Both the position numbers and the translations under genes were made by a program. Shown here piece by piece: positions 7,121-15,367 of a DNA stretch of 35,921 nt; the first letter of the stretch is position 1; every line of letters begins with the position of its first letter. The DNA comes from Streptacidiphilus melanogenes. GTDB taxonomy: Bacteria; Actinomycetota; Actinomycetes; Streptomycetales; Streptomycetaceae. The DNA is taken from positions 88,455 to 124,375 of the forward strand of contig NZ_BBPP01000025.1 of the NCBI RefSeq assembly GCF_000787835.1, given 5' to 3'. The notes under the pieces were generated by a model. It did not search any database, had not been told where the DNA came from, and saw only the letters and a program-made list of their open reading frames with translations.

Positions 7121-9256
7121 TCACCAGGCTCCGTGGTCGTCCAGGACCAGGCGTCCGGCCTTGCGGTACTCGCGCTGGGCGCCGGTCAGCAGGTCGGCGT
7201 CGGTGACCGCCTCGCCGCGGCCGGCCGCGGCATACGCGGCGGTGACCACGGCGCTGCGGATCGATCCCCCGGCCAGCTCGAACTCCCGGGCGCAGGGCTC
7301 CGGATCGATGCCCGGAGCGCAGGGCACCGAGACGAGGCTGTGCCGCCACAGCGCGAGCCGTTGGGCGGCGTCGGGGAAGGGGAAGTCCACCACCAGGTCG
7401 AGACGGCGCGTGAAGGCGTCGTCGATGTTGGCCCGCAGGTTGGTGGTGAGCAGAGCGATCCCGTCGAAGGACTCCAACCGCTGGAGGAGGTAGGCGCTCT
7501 CCAGGTTGGCGTAGCGGTCGTGGGCGTCCTTGACCTCGGAGCGCTTGCCGAAGACCGCGTCGGCCTCGTCGAAGAGCAGCACGGCGTCGGTGCGGTCGGC
7601 CTCGGTGAAGATCCGCTCCAGGTTCTTCTCGGTCTCGCCGACGTACTTGTCGACGACCGAGGAGAGCTGCACCACGTAGAGGTCCAGGCCGAGTTCGGCC
7701 GCGACGACCTCGGCGGAGAGGGTCTTGCCGGTGCCGGACTCCCCCGCGAACAGCGCCAGTACACCCCGGCCGCGGCCGCCTCCGGCGCTGAGCCGCCAGT
7801 CGCCGAGCACGCGGTCGCGGTGCCGCGCGCGCAGGGCGAGTTCGCGCAGGTGGGCCAGGGGCGCCTCGGGCAGCACCAGATCGTCCCAGGTGACGGCGGG
7901 CCGGATCCGGCGGGCGTGCTGCTCCAGACCGGAGGCGGACTGCTGCCGCGCGGCGCGGCGTACGTGCGCGGCGGACAGCGGGACGCCCTCGAACGCGGCC
8001 AACGCCCGGGCGGCGCGCGCGGCACGGCGGATGTGCTCGCCGCCGAGCCGGTAAGGCGCGACGACCTCGGCCAGTTCGCCCGCCAGGCCGTCGGACCGGT
8101 CGGCGGCGGCGTCACCGGCGTCGTCGCTTCCGCGCGCGGCCGTGCCCAGGGCGGCGGACCAGGTATCCAGGCCGCCGGAGCGCTGCCGGGGCGCGTCGAG
8201 CACCAGCGGATCGCTCCCGCCCTCGCACCACTGCGGATCGTAGGCCGCCGTCCCGGCCAACAGCACGGTCACGTCGGGGACGGCCAGCGCGCGCACCAAC
8301 GGCCCTGGCTGCCCCGGCAGCGGGGAGACCACGAGGGCGCAGCCGCGCAGCCGGGCCTCGCGCAGCAGCGCTGAGAGCTCGTGGTCGGAGTCGTGGCGCG
8401 GCCGCTCGTGCTCGTGGTCGTGGGAGTCGGCGGGAGCGGACGCTGGGACGGGACCGCGGGGGGTGTAGTGCAGGGCCTCCAGGCCCGCAGCACGCAGTGC
8501 GGCGGCGGCACAGACGAGTCCGTCGCCTTCGCGGTGTTCGCGCAGGTGGACGACGAGCGGTCCGGCGGCGAGGCGTCCCGCGAGCCGCCGGGTCAGCGTG
8601 TCGTCCGCCCATCGGGCGAGCGGCGCGGCCGGCGGCCGGACGCGGCCGTCGAGCACGGGGTCCTGGGTGTCGTCGCCGAGCAGGTGGGCGACGACCCGGT
8701 CCGGAACGCGCAACGATCGGCTCAGGAAGGGCCGTTCGGGCTCCTCGACACAGAGCAGACCGAGGACGGCCAGTGCGGCGGCTGGGTGGAAGCGGGCGCG
8801 AGCCTCGGCCGAGTGCACGGGCAGGCCGCAGAGTTCCAGGGCGAGGCCGACGGTGGCCCGGCGGCGGCTGACGTCGTCGTTGAGGTAGCCGTAGAGCGGC
8901 TCGAAGGCGCGCTCCAGGTCCGGGGCGAGCGCGATGAGCAGCAGTTCGGCGTCGAGCGGGGTCAGCCCGAGCCGTTCGACGAGTCGCTGCAACCGGTCGA
9001 CGCCGTCGGCTCCTGCGGCCACGTCGGTCTCCGCGGCCCCAACGGTTTCCGTGGGCCGGCTCGTGGGCGCGTCACCACCGGCGTCCTCCGCCGCGTCGGC
9101 GCGCCGGAGCAGGTGGCGCACCGCGTCCGGGGAGAGGTAGAGGCCGCGCAACGGGTCGTCGGCGGTGGGGTCGTCGGCGCTCCGCGCCGCGACCAGCCGT
9201 GCCACCCGCTCCCGCAGCCGGTCGAGCCGGGCGAGCAGCGGCGTGGACGGGTTCAC
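7121..9256 (-). CDS. eCIS AAA+ ATPase (Afp15/Pvc15-type)
   Basis: A 711-residue protein with GTG start at 9256, overlapping the DUF4255 stop as GTGA. The N-terminal 450 residues are Arg/Ala-rich and hold a degenerate nucleotide-binding-like region with LLIALAPDLERAFEPLYGYLND. The C-terminal AAA+ core has Walker A GESGTGKT (505-512), Walker B LLFDEADAVFG (D563, E564), sensor LLTTN and an arginine-finger region FTRRLDLVVDFPFPD. This arrangement matches the AAA ATPase found in almost every eCIS cluster next to the DUF4255 gene (Afp15/Pvc15), thought to assist particle assembly or cargo loading. It is soluble and cytoplasmic. The 43-base gap to the lectin gene at 7077 is convergent, and I see no strong hairpin in it. 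Confidence 0.9.
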   Translation of the reverse strand: MNPSTPLLARLDRLRERVARLVAARSADDPTADDPLRGLYLSPDAVRHLLRRADAAEDAGGDAPTSRPTETVGAAETDVAAGADGVDRLQRLVERLGLTPLDAELLLIALAPDLERAFEPLYGYLNDDVSRRRATVGLALELCGLPVHSAEARARFHPAAALAVLGLLCVEEPERPFLSRSLRVPDRVVAHLLGDDTQDPVLDGRVRPPAAPLARWADDTLTRRLAGRLAAGPLVVHLREHREGDGLVCAAAALRAAGLEALHYTPRGPVPASAPADSHDHEHERPRHDSDHELSALLREARLRGCALVVSPLPGQPGPLVRALAVPDVTVLLAGTAAYDPQWCEGGSDPLVLDAPRQRSGGLDTWSAALGTAARGSDDAGDAAADRSDGLAGELAEVVAPYRLGGEHIRRAARAARALAAFEGVPLSAAHVRRAARQQSASGLEQHARRIRPAVTWDDLVLPEAPLAHLRELALRARHRDRVLGDWRLSAGGGRGRGVLALFAGESGTGKTLSAEVVAAELGLDLYVVQLSSVVDKYVGETEKNLERIFTEADRTDAVLLFDEADAVFGKRSEVKDAHDRYANLESAYLLQRLESFDGIALLTTNLRANIDDAFTRRLDLVVDFPFPDAAQRLALWRHSLVSVPCAPGIDPEPCAREFELAGGSIRSAVVTAAYAAAGRGEAVTDADLLTGAQREYRKAGRLVLDDHGAW

Positions 9257-9906
9257 GGCCGCACGCCGTCCTCGCCGACGCGCCCCGACAGATGCCGCGG
9301 CGGGTACCGGCGCTCGGGCGAGTCCTCCGTCGCGCCGTCCAGGCCGCGCACCCGCACGCCCAGCTCGGTGACCGGCGGGCCCGCGTCGTACTCGGGGTAG
9401 GACAGCATGGGGACGGTGACCACCACGTCGATGGAGGGCTTCAGTTCGCCCCCGAGCGCGGACCAGATCTCCGCGGTGGAGCGGGCCTCCGTGCTCAACG
9501 TGGCGACGCTGAGCGGCACGGTCAGGCCGAGCGCCGCGAGCGACCCGGTCAGCTCCTCGGGCGGCAGCAGTTCGCGGGGCAGCAGTGTCGCGAGGACCGC
9601 CGAGAGCATCCGGTGCTCGTCCTGCGGGCGCTTGGTCCAGGCGGTGATCAGGTAGGCCAGCCGGAACCAGCGCGGCGGCTGGCGGCGGCGCACGGTGACG
9701 CCCTGCTCGTTCCTGACTGCGACGGCCCCGCGTTCGCGCCGCCGGGTGTCCTCGCGGATGTCGTAGAGATAGCAGTCGACGGTGGGGGCGTTGCGCCGGG
9801 CCGCCCAGTCGCGGGTCGGCGCCTCGAAGGCGATCTCGACGCCGCTGCCCGCCAGGGCGCCTCCCGTCAGCAGTGACTTGAGGACCTCGTCCACCTCGTG
9901 GATCAC
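9253..9906 (-). CDS. DUF4255 protein (Pvc16/Afp16-like tail terminator)
   Basis: A 217-residue protein with GTG start at 9906, beginning MIHEVDEVLKSLL. It contains APTRDWAARRNAPTVDCYLYDIRED, WFRLAYLITAWTKRPQDEHRML and a leucine-rich LPRELLPPEEL segment. These are characteristic of the DUF4255 (Pvc16_N) family, which caps the tube and sheath at the distal end of contractile injection particles. The C-terminal 35 residues are charged and variable. It is the first gene of the leftward unit shared with the AAA ATPase, with a 4-base overlap, and is separated from the LuxR gene upstream by 142 bases. That gap holds a perfect hairpin, GCCTGCCCCGGCAGGC, near 9970. Confidence 0.85.
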   Translation of the reverse strand: MIHEVDEVLKSLLTGGALAGSGVEIAFEAPTRDWAARRNAPTVDCYLYDIREDTRRRERGAVAVRNEQGVTVRRRQPPRWFRLAYLITAWTKRPQDEHRMLSAVLATLLPRELLPPEELTGSLAALGLTVPLSVATLSTEARSTAEIWSALGGELKPSIDVVVTVPMLSYPEYDAGPPVTELGVRVRGLDGATEDSPERRYPPRHLSGRVGEDGVRP

Positions 9907-10048
9907 TGCTGCGCGCCCTTCACTTGCCGCCTGTCAGGTAGTGCCGGTCACATCCTGCCGCTCCACCGGCCTGCCCCGGCAGGCGTTCCGGGGACGATTC
10001 GAGGGCATTCCGTGTTGCCCTGGGGGGCATTGGTACGCGTCCCAACTG

Positions 10049-10708
10049 TCAGATGTAGCCTTCCCTCAGGGCATAGGCCACGGCATGAGCGCGGTTGCGG
10101 AGTTGGAGCCGGGTCGTGAGTCCGTGCATCACGTTCTTGACGGTTCGTTCGGAGTACGAGAGCTTGCTGGCGATTTCCCCGGTGTCCATTCCCTCGGCGA
10201 CCAGCCGGACCACGTCGACCTCGCGCGGCGCCAGACCGTGCACGGGAGTGTCGGACGAGCCCGAGGCGCCGCGCTGCATGGTGCCCACCTGGGTCATCAG
10301 CCGCCCCAGCAGGTCCGCCGGGAGATCCCCGTCGCCGCGGGAGGCGGCCTGGACGGCCTGGTGGAGCCGGTGCCCGGTGGCCTCGCGCCGCCAGACGATG
10401 GCGCCGACCCCGCACTCGATCACCTGCAGCAGTTCGGCCTCGCGGACCGACGTGGCGACCAGCACGGCGCGGGTGCCGTCGCTGCGCGCCAGACGCCGCA
10501 GCGAGGAGAGCGTCGGCTCGTCGGGCGCCTCGGCGACCAGCACCGCCACCGCGCCCGCCCGGCCGCCGACCGACTCGACCAGTTCGACGCCCGCCTGCGT
10601 GCGCAGTTGGCTGCGCACCCCGGCGAGCGAGATCGGGTCATCGGCGTACACGGCGACCGGTATCGCGCCGACGGCGTCCGCGGACCCGGAACACGTGCGC
10701 ACCATCAT
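10049..10708 (-). CDS. LuxR-family response-regulator-like transcription factor
   Basis: A 219-residue protein starting MMVRTCSGS, with GGTGGGTC just before the ATG at 10708 as possible ribosome site. Residues 15-120 look like a degenerate receiver domain (IPVAVYADDPISLAGVRSQL); the expected phosphorylation-site aspartate after the third strand is not evident (AVLVAEAPDEP), so it may be an atypical regulator not controlled by phosphorylation. The C-terminus (about 150-219) is a GerE/LuxR helix-turn-helix: GLAPREVDVVRLVAEGMDTG, then IASKLSYSERTVKNVMH. It lies directly upstream of the eCIS cap and ATPase genes on the same strand and is divergent from the LAL regulator. It is a likely local regulator of the injection system, which is inference from position. 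Confidence 0.85.
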   Translation of the reverse strand: MMVRTCSGSADAVGAIPVAVYADDPISLAGVRSQLRTQAGVELVESVGGRAGAVAVLVAEAPDEPTLSSLRRLARSDGTRAVLVATSVREAELLQVIECGVGAIVWRREATGHRLHQAVQAASRGDGDLPADLLGRLMTQVGTMQRGASGSSDTPVHGLAPREVDVVRLVAEGMDTGEIASKLSYSERTVKNVMHGLTTRLQLRNRAHAVAYALREGYI

Positions 10709-10744
10709 GACCCACCATCCTCACGTTCCTCACGATCCGGGCCT

Positions 10745-10826
10745 GTTGACCGATATGACGACGTTGACCCAGATGAAAGCCAGCCTCCGGTGAACCGAAC
10801 CAGCTCCGCAATCGTGGATAACCACG
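10745..10826 (+). promoter_or_regulatory. Divergent control region between the two LuxR-type regulators
   Basis: TTGACC at 10745-10750, followed after about 17 bases by CCAGAT, is a candidate rightward promoter for the LAL gene. A perfect inverted repeat, CGTGGATAACCACG (10813-10826, five-base arms around ATAA), follows and could be an operator. Both are pattern calls only. Confidence 0.3.
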
Positions 10827-10849
10827 GGATGCGCCACGAGCGCCCCCGG

Positions 10850-10972
10850 GACGGCCACCACGAGGCGCACCACGACGGACACCACGAGAGGCACCACGAG
10901 ACACACCACGACTGGCACCACACGGGGGACCACGGGACACCCCACGGACGGCACCACGACATCGACGACGGC
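10850..10972 (+). repeat. Degenerate CACCACGA-type short repeat (His-His codons if translated)
   Basis: About 120 bases hold ten or so copies of a CACCACGA-like core spaced 9 to 15 bases apart (GGCCACCACGAGG, CGCACCACGACGG, GACACCACGAGAG and so on). The frame is open and continuous with the LAL gene, so from an ATG at 10829 it would encode a His-His-Asp/Glu repeat of about 35 residues. From the better start at 10997 it is a 5' leader. The copies vary, and no CRISPR-like spacers are present. Confidence 0.7.
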
Positions 10973-10996
10973 TTCGCGGCCCTCCGGGAGGATCCG

Positions 10997-13912
10997 ATGA
11001 CCTCGACCGGCACGCACGACCTCGGTGACGGGCCCCTGTACGAGCGCGAGGACGCCCTGCGGCTGGCGGCCTCGGAGGTCCGCCGTGCGCGGTCCGGCTC
11101 CGGGCGGCTGGTGCTGCTGCGCGGCGCGACCGGGACGGGGCGCAGCGCGCTGCTGGAGGCCGTCGCCGCGCACGGCGCCGCGCAGGGCCTGCGGGTGCTG
11201 CGCGCCCGCTGCTCGGCCGAGCGCCGCGACACCGAGTTCGGTGCCCTGTCCCACCTCCTGGAGCCGCAACGGGGCGAGCCGCGACGAAGCGAGCGGCAGC
11301 CCGAGTCGGCATCAGACGGACTCACGGCCGCGCGGGTTGCCGACCGGCTGTGGCGGCTGCTGCGCGACCGGGCCGCCGCGGGGCCGCTGCTGCTGGCCGT
11401 GGACGACGTCCATCTCGCCGACACCGCGTCGCGGCGGTTCCTCGCCGAGGCGGCCCGGCGGCTGGACACGCTGCCGCTGCTGATCGTGGTCACCGAACGC
11501 GGCCAGTACGACGTCGCCGCGCCCGTGCCGGGGCTCGCCCACACCCTCTCGTCGACGCTGGTGCGCAGTCACGTCCTCGCACCGCTCGGTCGGGGGTCCG
11601 TCGAGGCGATGGTCCGCGACCGTCTCGGCGCGCGCGCCGCCGACGCGTGGGTGGACGGCTGCGTGCGGGCCGGTGCGGGCAGCCCGCTGCTTCTGCGTGC
11701 CCTGTTGGATGACATGAGCGCGCCCACGCCGGAGGGGTCCGCCCCGGCCCGCTTCCCCGAGAGCTGCGCCGACCTGTACCCGGGCGCGTACGCGGCCGCG
11801 GTCACCTGGTGGCTGGAGAACGCGGGCCCGGAGACCGCCGCCGTCGCCCGCGCACTGGCCGACCTCGCCCACACGACAGGTGCGGGCTTCGCGCAGGAGG
11901 CGCCGGCCGACCTCGACCTGGTCGCCGGGGTCGCCGGGGCCGACCCGGCCCGGGTGGCCGGCTGGATGACCGCCATGGTCCGGCTGGGTCTGCTCCGCGA
12001 GGACGGCGAGCGGGGTCAGCTGCGCTTCGCCCACCCGCTGCTCCGCGACGCTGTGCTGGACGGCTGGCGGCGCGCCGAACGGCAGGCCGCCCACCGCGAG
12101 GCCGCCGCCCACCGGCAGCGCAGGGGCGACCCCGCGGACGCGGTCGCCGCCCACCTGCTGCACGCCCCCGCGACGGGAGCCCCGTGGGCCGTCGACTCGC
12201 TGCGGGACGCGGCGGCCACGGCCGTCCGCACGGGCCGGACCGCGGACGCGGTGACGCTGCTGCGCCGCGCGCTGGAGGAACCAGTCCCCCGCGCGCGCCG
12301 CGCCGAGGTGCTGACCGAACTGGGCTCACTGGAGCTGGCCTCGCGGCGCGGCAGCGGCATCCCCCGGCTGACCGAGGCGCTGCGGCTGCGCGAGGACCCC
12401 GGCGAGCGGGTGCAGGCCACGGTGGCCCTCGGCCACGCCCTGGCCCGGCGGGGCGAGGCACGCGCCGCCGTCACCCTGCTGCACGACCTGGAGGCGGACG
12501 GCTCCCTGACGGGCCGACCGGTGCCGGCCCGCACCGTCCGGCTGGCCTCGGTGATCCTCTCCGACCACGACCGGGACGTGCGGCGCGAGGTCTACGACGG
12601 GCTGCGCGAGACCGCCGAGCACAGCCCGGCACTGGTCGGCCCGGCAGAGCGCGCCCTGCTGGTCCGCTACGAGGCCACAGCCGGACTGCTCTCCGCCGAC
12701 GCGGCCATGCTCCGCGTCCGCGCCCTGCTCTCCGCGGACGAAGACCCGCAGCTGATGCCGTATCTGCTGGGCACGGCCGCCGCCGTGGCGCAGTGGGCCG
12801 ACGCCCTGGACGAGGCCGAGCGGCTGGTCCGGCACGGGCTGGCCGCCTACCGGCTGCCCCCGCTGCACCCGATGTACCCGGCGCTGCGCAACACCCAGTG
12901 GGACATCGCCGCGGCGCGCGGCGACCACGCCCGCCTGCTGGCCGAGTTCGAGCGCCGCGAGGGCGGCTCGGACCGAGCGGGCAACCTCCCCGCGCACGCC
13001 CTGCTGGCACTGGTGGAGACCGGGCGGTTGGCCGCCGCCGCACGGCTGGCCGCCGAGGTCGACGTCCGCGACGCCCACGACACCTGGGAGTTGAACCGCT
13101 TCCTGTATGCGCGCGGCGTGCTGCGCGCGGCGTCGGGAGCTTTTCAGGAGGCGGTGGACGACTTCCTGGAGTCCGGTCGCCGGCAGACCGCACGCGACGT
13201 GCTCAGTCCCGTGGTGACGCCGTGGCGCTCGGCCGCGGCCGAATGCCTGCTGGCCCTCGGCTCACCGCAGACCGCGCTGCCGCTCGCCGAGGAGGAGTAC
13301 CGGCTGGCATCGGTCTGGGGCACCCCCCGGGTGCTCGGCCGCGCCCTGCGCGTCCTCGGCGCGGCCGGCAACGGCCGCCGCGGCCTGGAGCTCACCGCGC
13401 AGGCCGTGGAGACGCTGCGCGGCGGCGGCGCGGACACCGAGCTGGCCGCCGCGCTGATCGCCCAGGGCCGTCGGCTCACCGCCGCCGGACAGCGCCTCCA
13501 GGCCCGCGCGCTGCTCCGCGAGGCCGCGGCCGTCGCCGAACGCGCGGGCTCCGTCCGCCTGCTGGGCCAGGCCGAGCAGGCGCTGCGCACCGGCAGGCCG
13601 CGCCTGCGCGCCACCCATCACAGCGGCGTCGACGCGCTCACCGAGAGCGAACTGCGCATCGCCCGGCTCGCCGCCGACGGCCGCACCAACGCGGAGATTG
13701 CCGCACTGCTCCATCTGGCCCGCCGCACCGTGGAGACCCACCTGACCGCCACCTACCGCAAACTCGACATCCGCGGCCGCACCGAACTCCCCTCCGCCCT
13801 CGACGCCGCCCCACCCACCCGCCTCTCCCTGCGCGCCGTCCGCTCCCCATCCCCATCGGCATCCCCCTGCACCCCGTCAACCGACCAACAACCGGGAGCA
13901 CTGGCCCAGTGA
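10997..13912 (+). CDS. LAL-type LuxR transcriptional regulator with N-terminal ATPase
   Basis: A 971-residue protein from the ATG at 10997, chosen because GGGAGG lies six bases upstream. An ATG at 10829 in the same frame would add a 56-residue His-rich tail but has no ribosome site. Residues 14-50 read LYEREDALRLAASEV then Walker A GATGTGRS (43-50); Walker B is LLLAVDDVHLAD near 135. The middle 500 residues are helical Ala/Leu/Arg-rich repeats, as in tetratricopeptide-like sensor arms. Residues 881-933 form a LuxR helix-turn-helix (LTESELRIARLAADGRTNAE, then TVETHLTATYRKL). LAL regulators are usually pathway-specific activators in Streptomyces. It is divergent from the smaller LuxR gene beside the eCIS cluster, so it may regulate that cluster; nothing to the right depends on it obviously. 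Confidence 0.88.
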   Translation: MTSTGTHDLGDGPLYEREDALRLAASEVRRARSGSGRLVLLRGATGTGRSALLEAVAAHGAAQGLRVLRARCSAERRDTEFGALSHLLEPQRGEPRRSERQPESASDGLTAARVADRLWRLLRDRAAAGPLLLAVDDVHLADTASRRFLAEAARRLDTLPLLIVVTERGQYDVAAPVPGLAHTLSSTLVRSHVLAPLGRGSVEAMVRDRLGARAADAWVDGCVRAGAGSPLLLRALLDDMSAPTPEGSAPARFPESCADLYPGAYAAAVTWWLENAGPETAAVARALADLAHTTGAGFAQEAPADLDLVAGVAGADPARVAGWMTAMVRLGLLREDGERGQLRFAHPLLRDAVLDGWRRAERQAAHREAAAHRQRRGDPADAVAAHLLHAPATGAPWAVDSLRDAAATAVRTGRTADAVTLLRRALEEPVPRARRAEVLTELGSLELASRRGSGIPRLTEALRLREDPGERVQATVALGHALARRGEARAAVTLLHDLEADGSLTGRPVPARTVRLASVILSDHDRDVRREVYDGLRETAEHSPALVGPAERALLVRYEATAGLLSADAAMLRVRALLSADEDPQLMPYLLGTAAAVAQWADALDEAERLVRHGLAAYRLPPLHPMYPALRNTQWDIAAARGDHARLLAEFERREGGSDRAGNLPAHALLALVETGRLAAAARLAAEVDVRDAHDTWELNRFLYARGVLRAASGAFQEAVDDFLESGRRQTARDVLSPVVTPWRSAAAECLLALGSPQTALPLAEEEYRLASVWGTPRVLGRALRVLGAAGNGRRGLELTAQAVETLRGGGADTELAAALIAQGRRLTAAGQRLQARALLREAAAVAERAGSVRLLGQAEQALRTGRPRLRATHHSGVDALTESELRIARLAADGRTNAEIAALLHLARRTVETHLTATYRKLDIRGRTELPSALDAAPPTRLSLRAVRSPSPSASPCTPSTDQQPGALAQ

Positions 13913-14011
13913 GAACGCAGCCTTCTGACGTGCCGGAGCCGGTGCCGCCCGGAGCGCCAAGCCCAGTCGTGTCCGGATGCATTCCTGGGTGGGGATCTGC
14001 AGCAGGGGGCC

Positions 14012-14380
14012 ATGTCCAGCGGAGTCGTCTCGATCATCGTCGCCGCTGTCGGTGTTCTCGGCACCCTGCGTGACGACAGCGTCACCGAAGAGATCCGCAA
14101 GGAAGTAGCCAGGTCCCGGCGCGACTACCGCGCCACCCGCGGGGAAGCTCCGATGGTGATCAGCGATCAGGCGCTTGAGGCTGGCTCGCTGGTCAATCGT
14201 GAGCTCGGCCGAGCCTACGGGATGCTCACACGTATTGATCGGGGGCAGCCGCCGCGCAGGGATGACAGCCTCGACGAGGTTGAGCGGCTGCTCCACAGCG
14301 TGATGCTGGCAACCAACGTGATGCGGAAGCAGATGCGGAGCGACCTTGGCGTGGACAGCCCGGCAGGTCTGGGTGACTGA
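14012..14380 (+). CDS. Small hypothetical protein, apparently internally shortened
   Basis: A 122-residue protein beginning MSSGVVSIIVAAVGVLGTL, a short hydrophobic N-terminal helix. AGGGGG lies just upstream of the ATG. I remember a widespread Streptomyces family with the same opening, normally about 190 residues, with a long coiled helical part after LGTL. Here the sequence passes directly to DDSVTEEIRKEVARSRRDYRA and then to a C-terminal part typical of the family (VNRELGRAYGMLTRI, MRKQMRSDLGV). This suggests an in-frame loss of about 70-80 residues after residue 19. The function of the family is unknown. Base composition here is slightly less GC-extreme than in neighbours, and the next segment is a decayed gene. 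Confidence 0.6.
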   Translation: MSSGVVSIIVAAVGVLGTLRDDSVTEEIRKEVARSRRDYRATRGEAPMVISDQALEAGSLVNRELGRAYGMLTRIDRGQPPRRDDSLDEVERLLHSVMLATNVMRKQMRSDLGVDSPAGLGD

Positions 14381-14384
14381 TCGC

Positions 14385-14603
14385 TCCGTCCGATCAAGCC
14401 GGTCCACTCAGCAGTCATCGGCCCCCGAAGGCTGCTCGATCGCCCAGGGGCCCCGGGTTCGTCCCGCTCGCGTAGCGGTTCGCGGCGGATGTAGTCCTGG
14501 CTCACGATCGCCAGCCCTCGTCCATAGGCCTTCGCAACGCCTGGGCGAGGGAGGACTTGCCGCTGGCGCTGTTGCCGCGGAGCACGACCAGGACCGGCGT
14601 CAC
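14385..14603 (-). pseudogene. Remnant of a P-loop kinase/AAA gene (frameshifted, truncated)
   Basis: A leftward reading frame starts with GTG at 14603, overlapping the methyltransferase stop as GTGA. It encodes VTPVLVVLRGNSASGKSSLA, a perfect P-loop (GNSASGKS) typical of small ATP-binding kinase-like proteins of about 180-190 residues. It then stops after about 34 residues at a TGA. Shifting frame near the codons for QALR restores the expected continuation, KAYGRGLAIVSQDYIRREPL followed by RERDEPGA, after which similarity is lost. So one frameshift near 14530 and a missing C-terminal half are visible. The gene is probably dead. A sequencing error could explain the frameshift but not the missing C-terminal half. 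Confidence 0.65.
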
Positions 14604-15367
14604 TGGGAGTCGGCTCCTTCAGGGTGGGTCGCTGGGCGGGACGCGCGGAAGACGGTGGTGACCGCGTGGGAGTCGGGGTTGGACGAGGGGCAGAGTTGCA
14701 GTTCGATGCCGGTGAACCCGGATGAGGTCAGCACGTCCTGCCACAGGTCGGGTGTCAGCACCCAGCGCATCACCGTCTCGGTCCGCTCAGCACCGACCAT
14801 GCGCAGCTGTTCTGGGCGCGGCGCGAGGACGGAGCCTGGGCCGGAGCCGTGGTCGTTGGTGTGCAGGACGCTCGCGGCGAAGAGACCACTCGGCTTGAGC
14901 GCCGCCGCGATGGCCGGCAGGAGATGCTCCGGGGCGGTGTGACACAGGGCTCCGCGACAGCTGTAGATCACGTCCCAAGCCGCCGGAGTGCGCTGCAGGA
15001 ACTCCGCGGCGTCCGCGTGGACGAATGTGAGGTCGGGAACCTCGCCGAAGCGGTCCTCGGCGCGGCGAAGTTGTGAGGCGGAGCTGTCGACCGCGGTGAC
15101 GTGGGCCCTGTGGTCGCGGGCAAGGTGGGCGGCGGACTGGCCGATGCCGCAGCCGAGGTCGAGCACGCGACGGCCTTCGAGCGCGCCGAGGTAACCTGCG
15201 CCGGGGCCGGGGTGCCCGAACGCCCAGGGGATCGCATCGAGGGCTTCGATCTCGGTGCCCCGGGCCAGGTGGTGGGTGCCGTAGGCGTACCAGGTGGCGA
15301 CGTTGACCTCTTCGGCTGTCGCGCCCGTCGGGCGGCTGCCGCTGCGGTTCTGTTCAGGTGTGGTCAT
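14600..15367 (-). CDS. Class I SAM-dependent methyltransferase
   Basis: A 255-residue protein, ATG at 15367, overlapping the upstream ABC exporter stop as ATGA. Motif I is VLDLGCGIG (68-76), followed by an acidic residue at the end of strand 2 (VTAVDSS) and VHADAAEFL, so the SAM site is complete. The order fits the Methyltransf_25/11 type. The C-terminal part (LTPDLWQDVLTSSGFTGIEL) is typical of small-molecule methyltransferases. Translational coupling to the exporter suggests a shared job, for example modification and export of one compound, but no biosynthetic genes are near. The substrate cannot be told from the sequence. The downstream kinase remnant was once the third gene of this unit. 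Confidence 0.85.
   Translation of the reverse strand: MTTPEQNRSGSRPTGATAEEVNVATWYAYGTHHLARGTEIEALDAIPWAFGHPGPGAGYLGALEGRRVLDLGCGIGQSAAHLARDHRAHVTAVDSSASQLRRAEDRFGEVPDLTFVHADAAEFLQRTPAAWDVIYSCRGALCHTAPEHLLPAIAAALKPSGLFAASVLHTNDHGSGPGSVLAPRPEQLRMVGAERTETVMRWVLTPDLWQDVLTSSGFTGIELQLCPSSNPDSHAVTTVFRASRPATHPEGADSQ

Noticed and set aside
9782-10828. N-terminal extension of the LAL regulator into the region of the small LuxR gene
   Set aside because: The extension is antisense to DUF4255 and LuxR genes and lacks family sequence; ribosome site and homology begin at 10997.
10850-10972. CRISPR-like array
   Set aside because: Units are 9-15 bases, degenerate, with no unique spacers of constant length and no cas genes; it reads as a His-codon repeat.
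14385-14505. Intact 96-residue leftward gene starting at 14505
   Set aside because: Its first residues (SQDYIRREPLRERDEPG) are the middle of the P-loop kinase family, so it is the out-of-frame part of the pseudogene.
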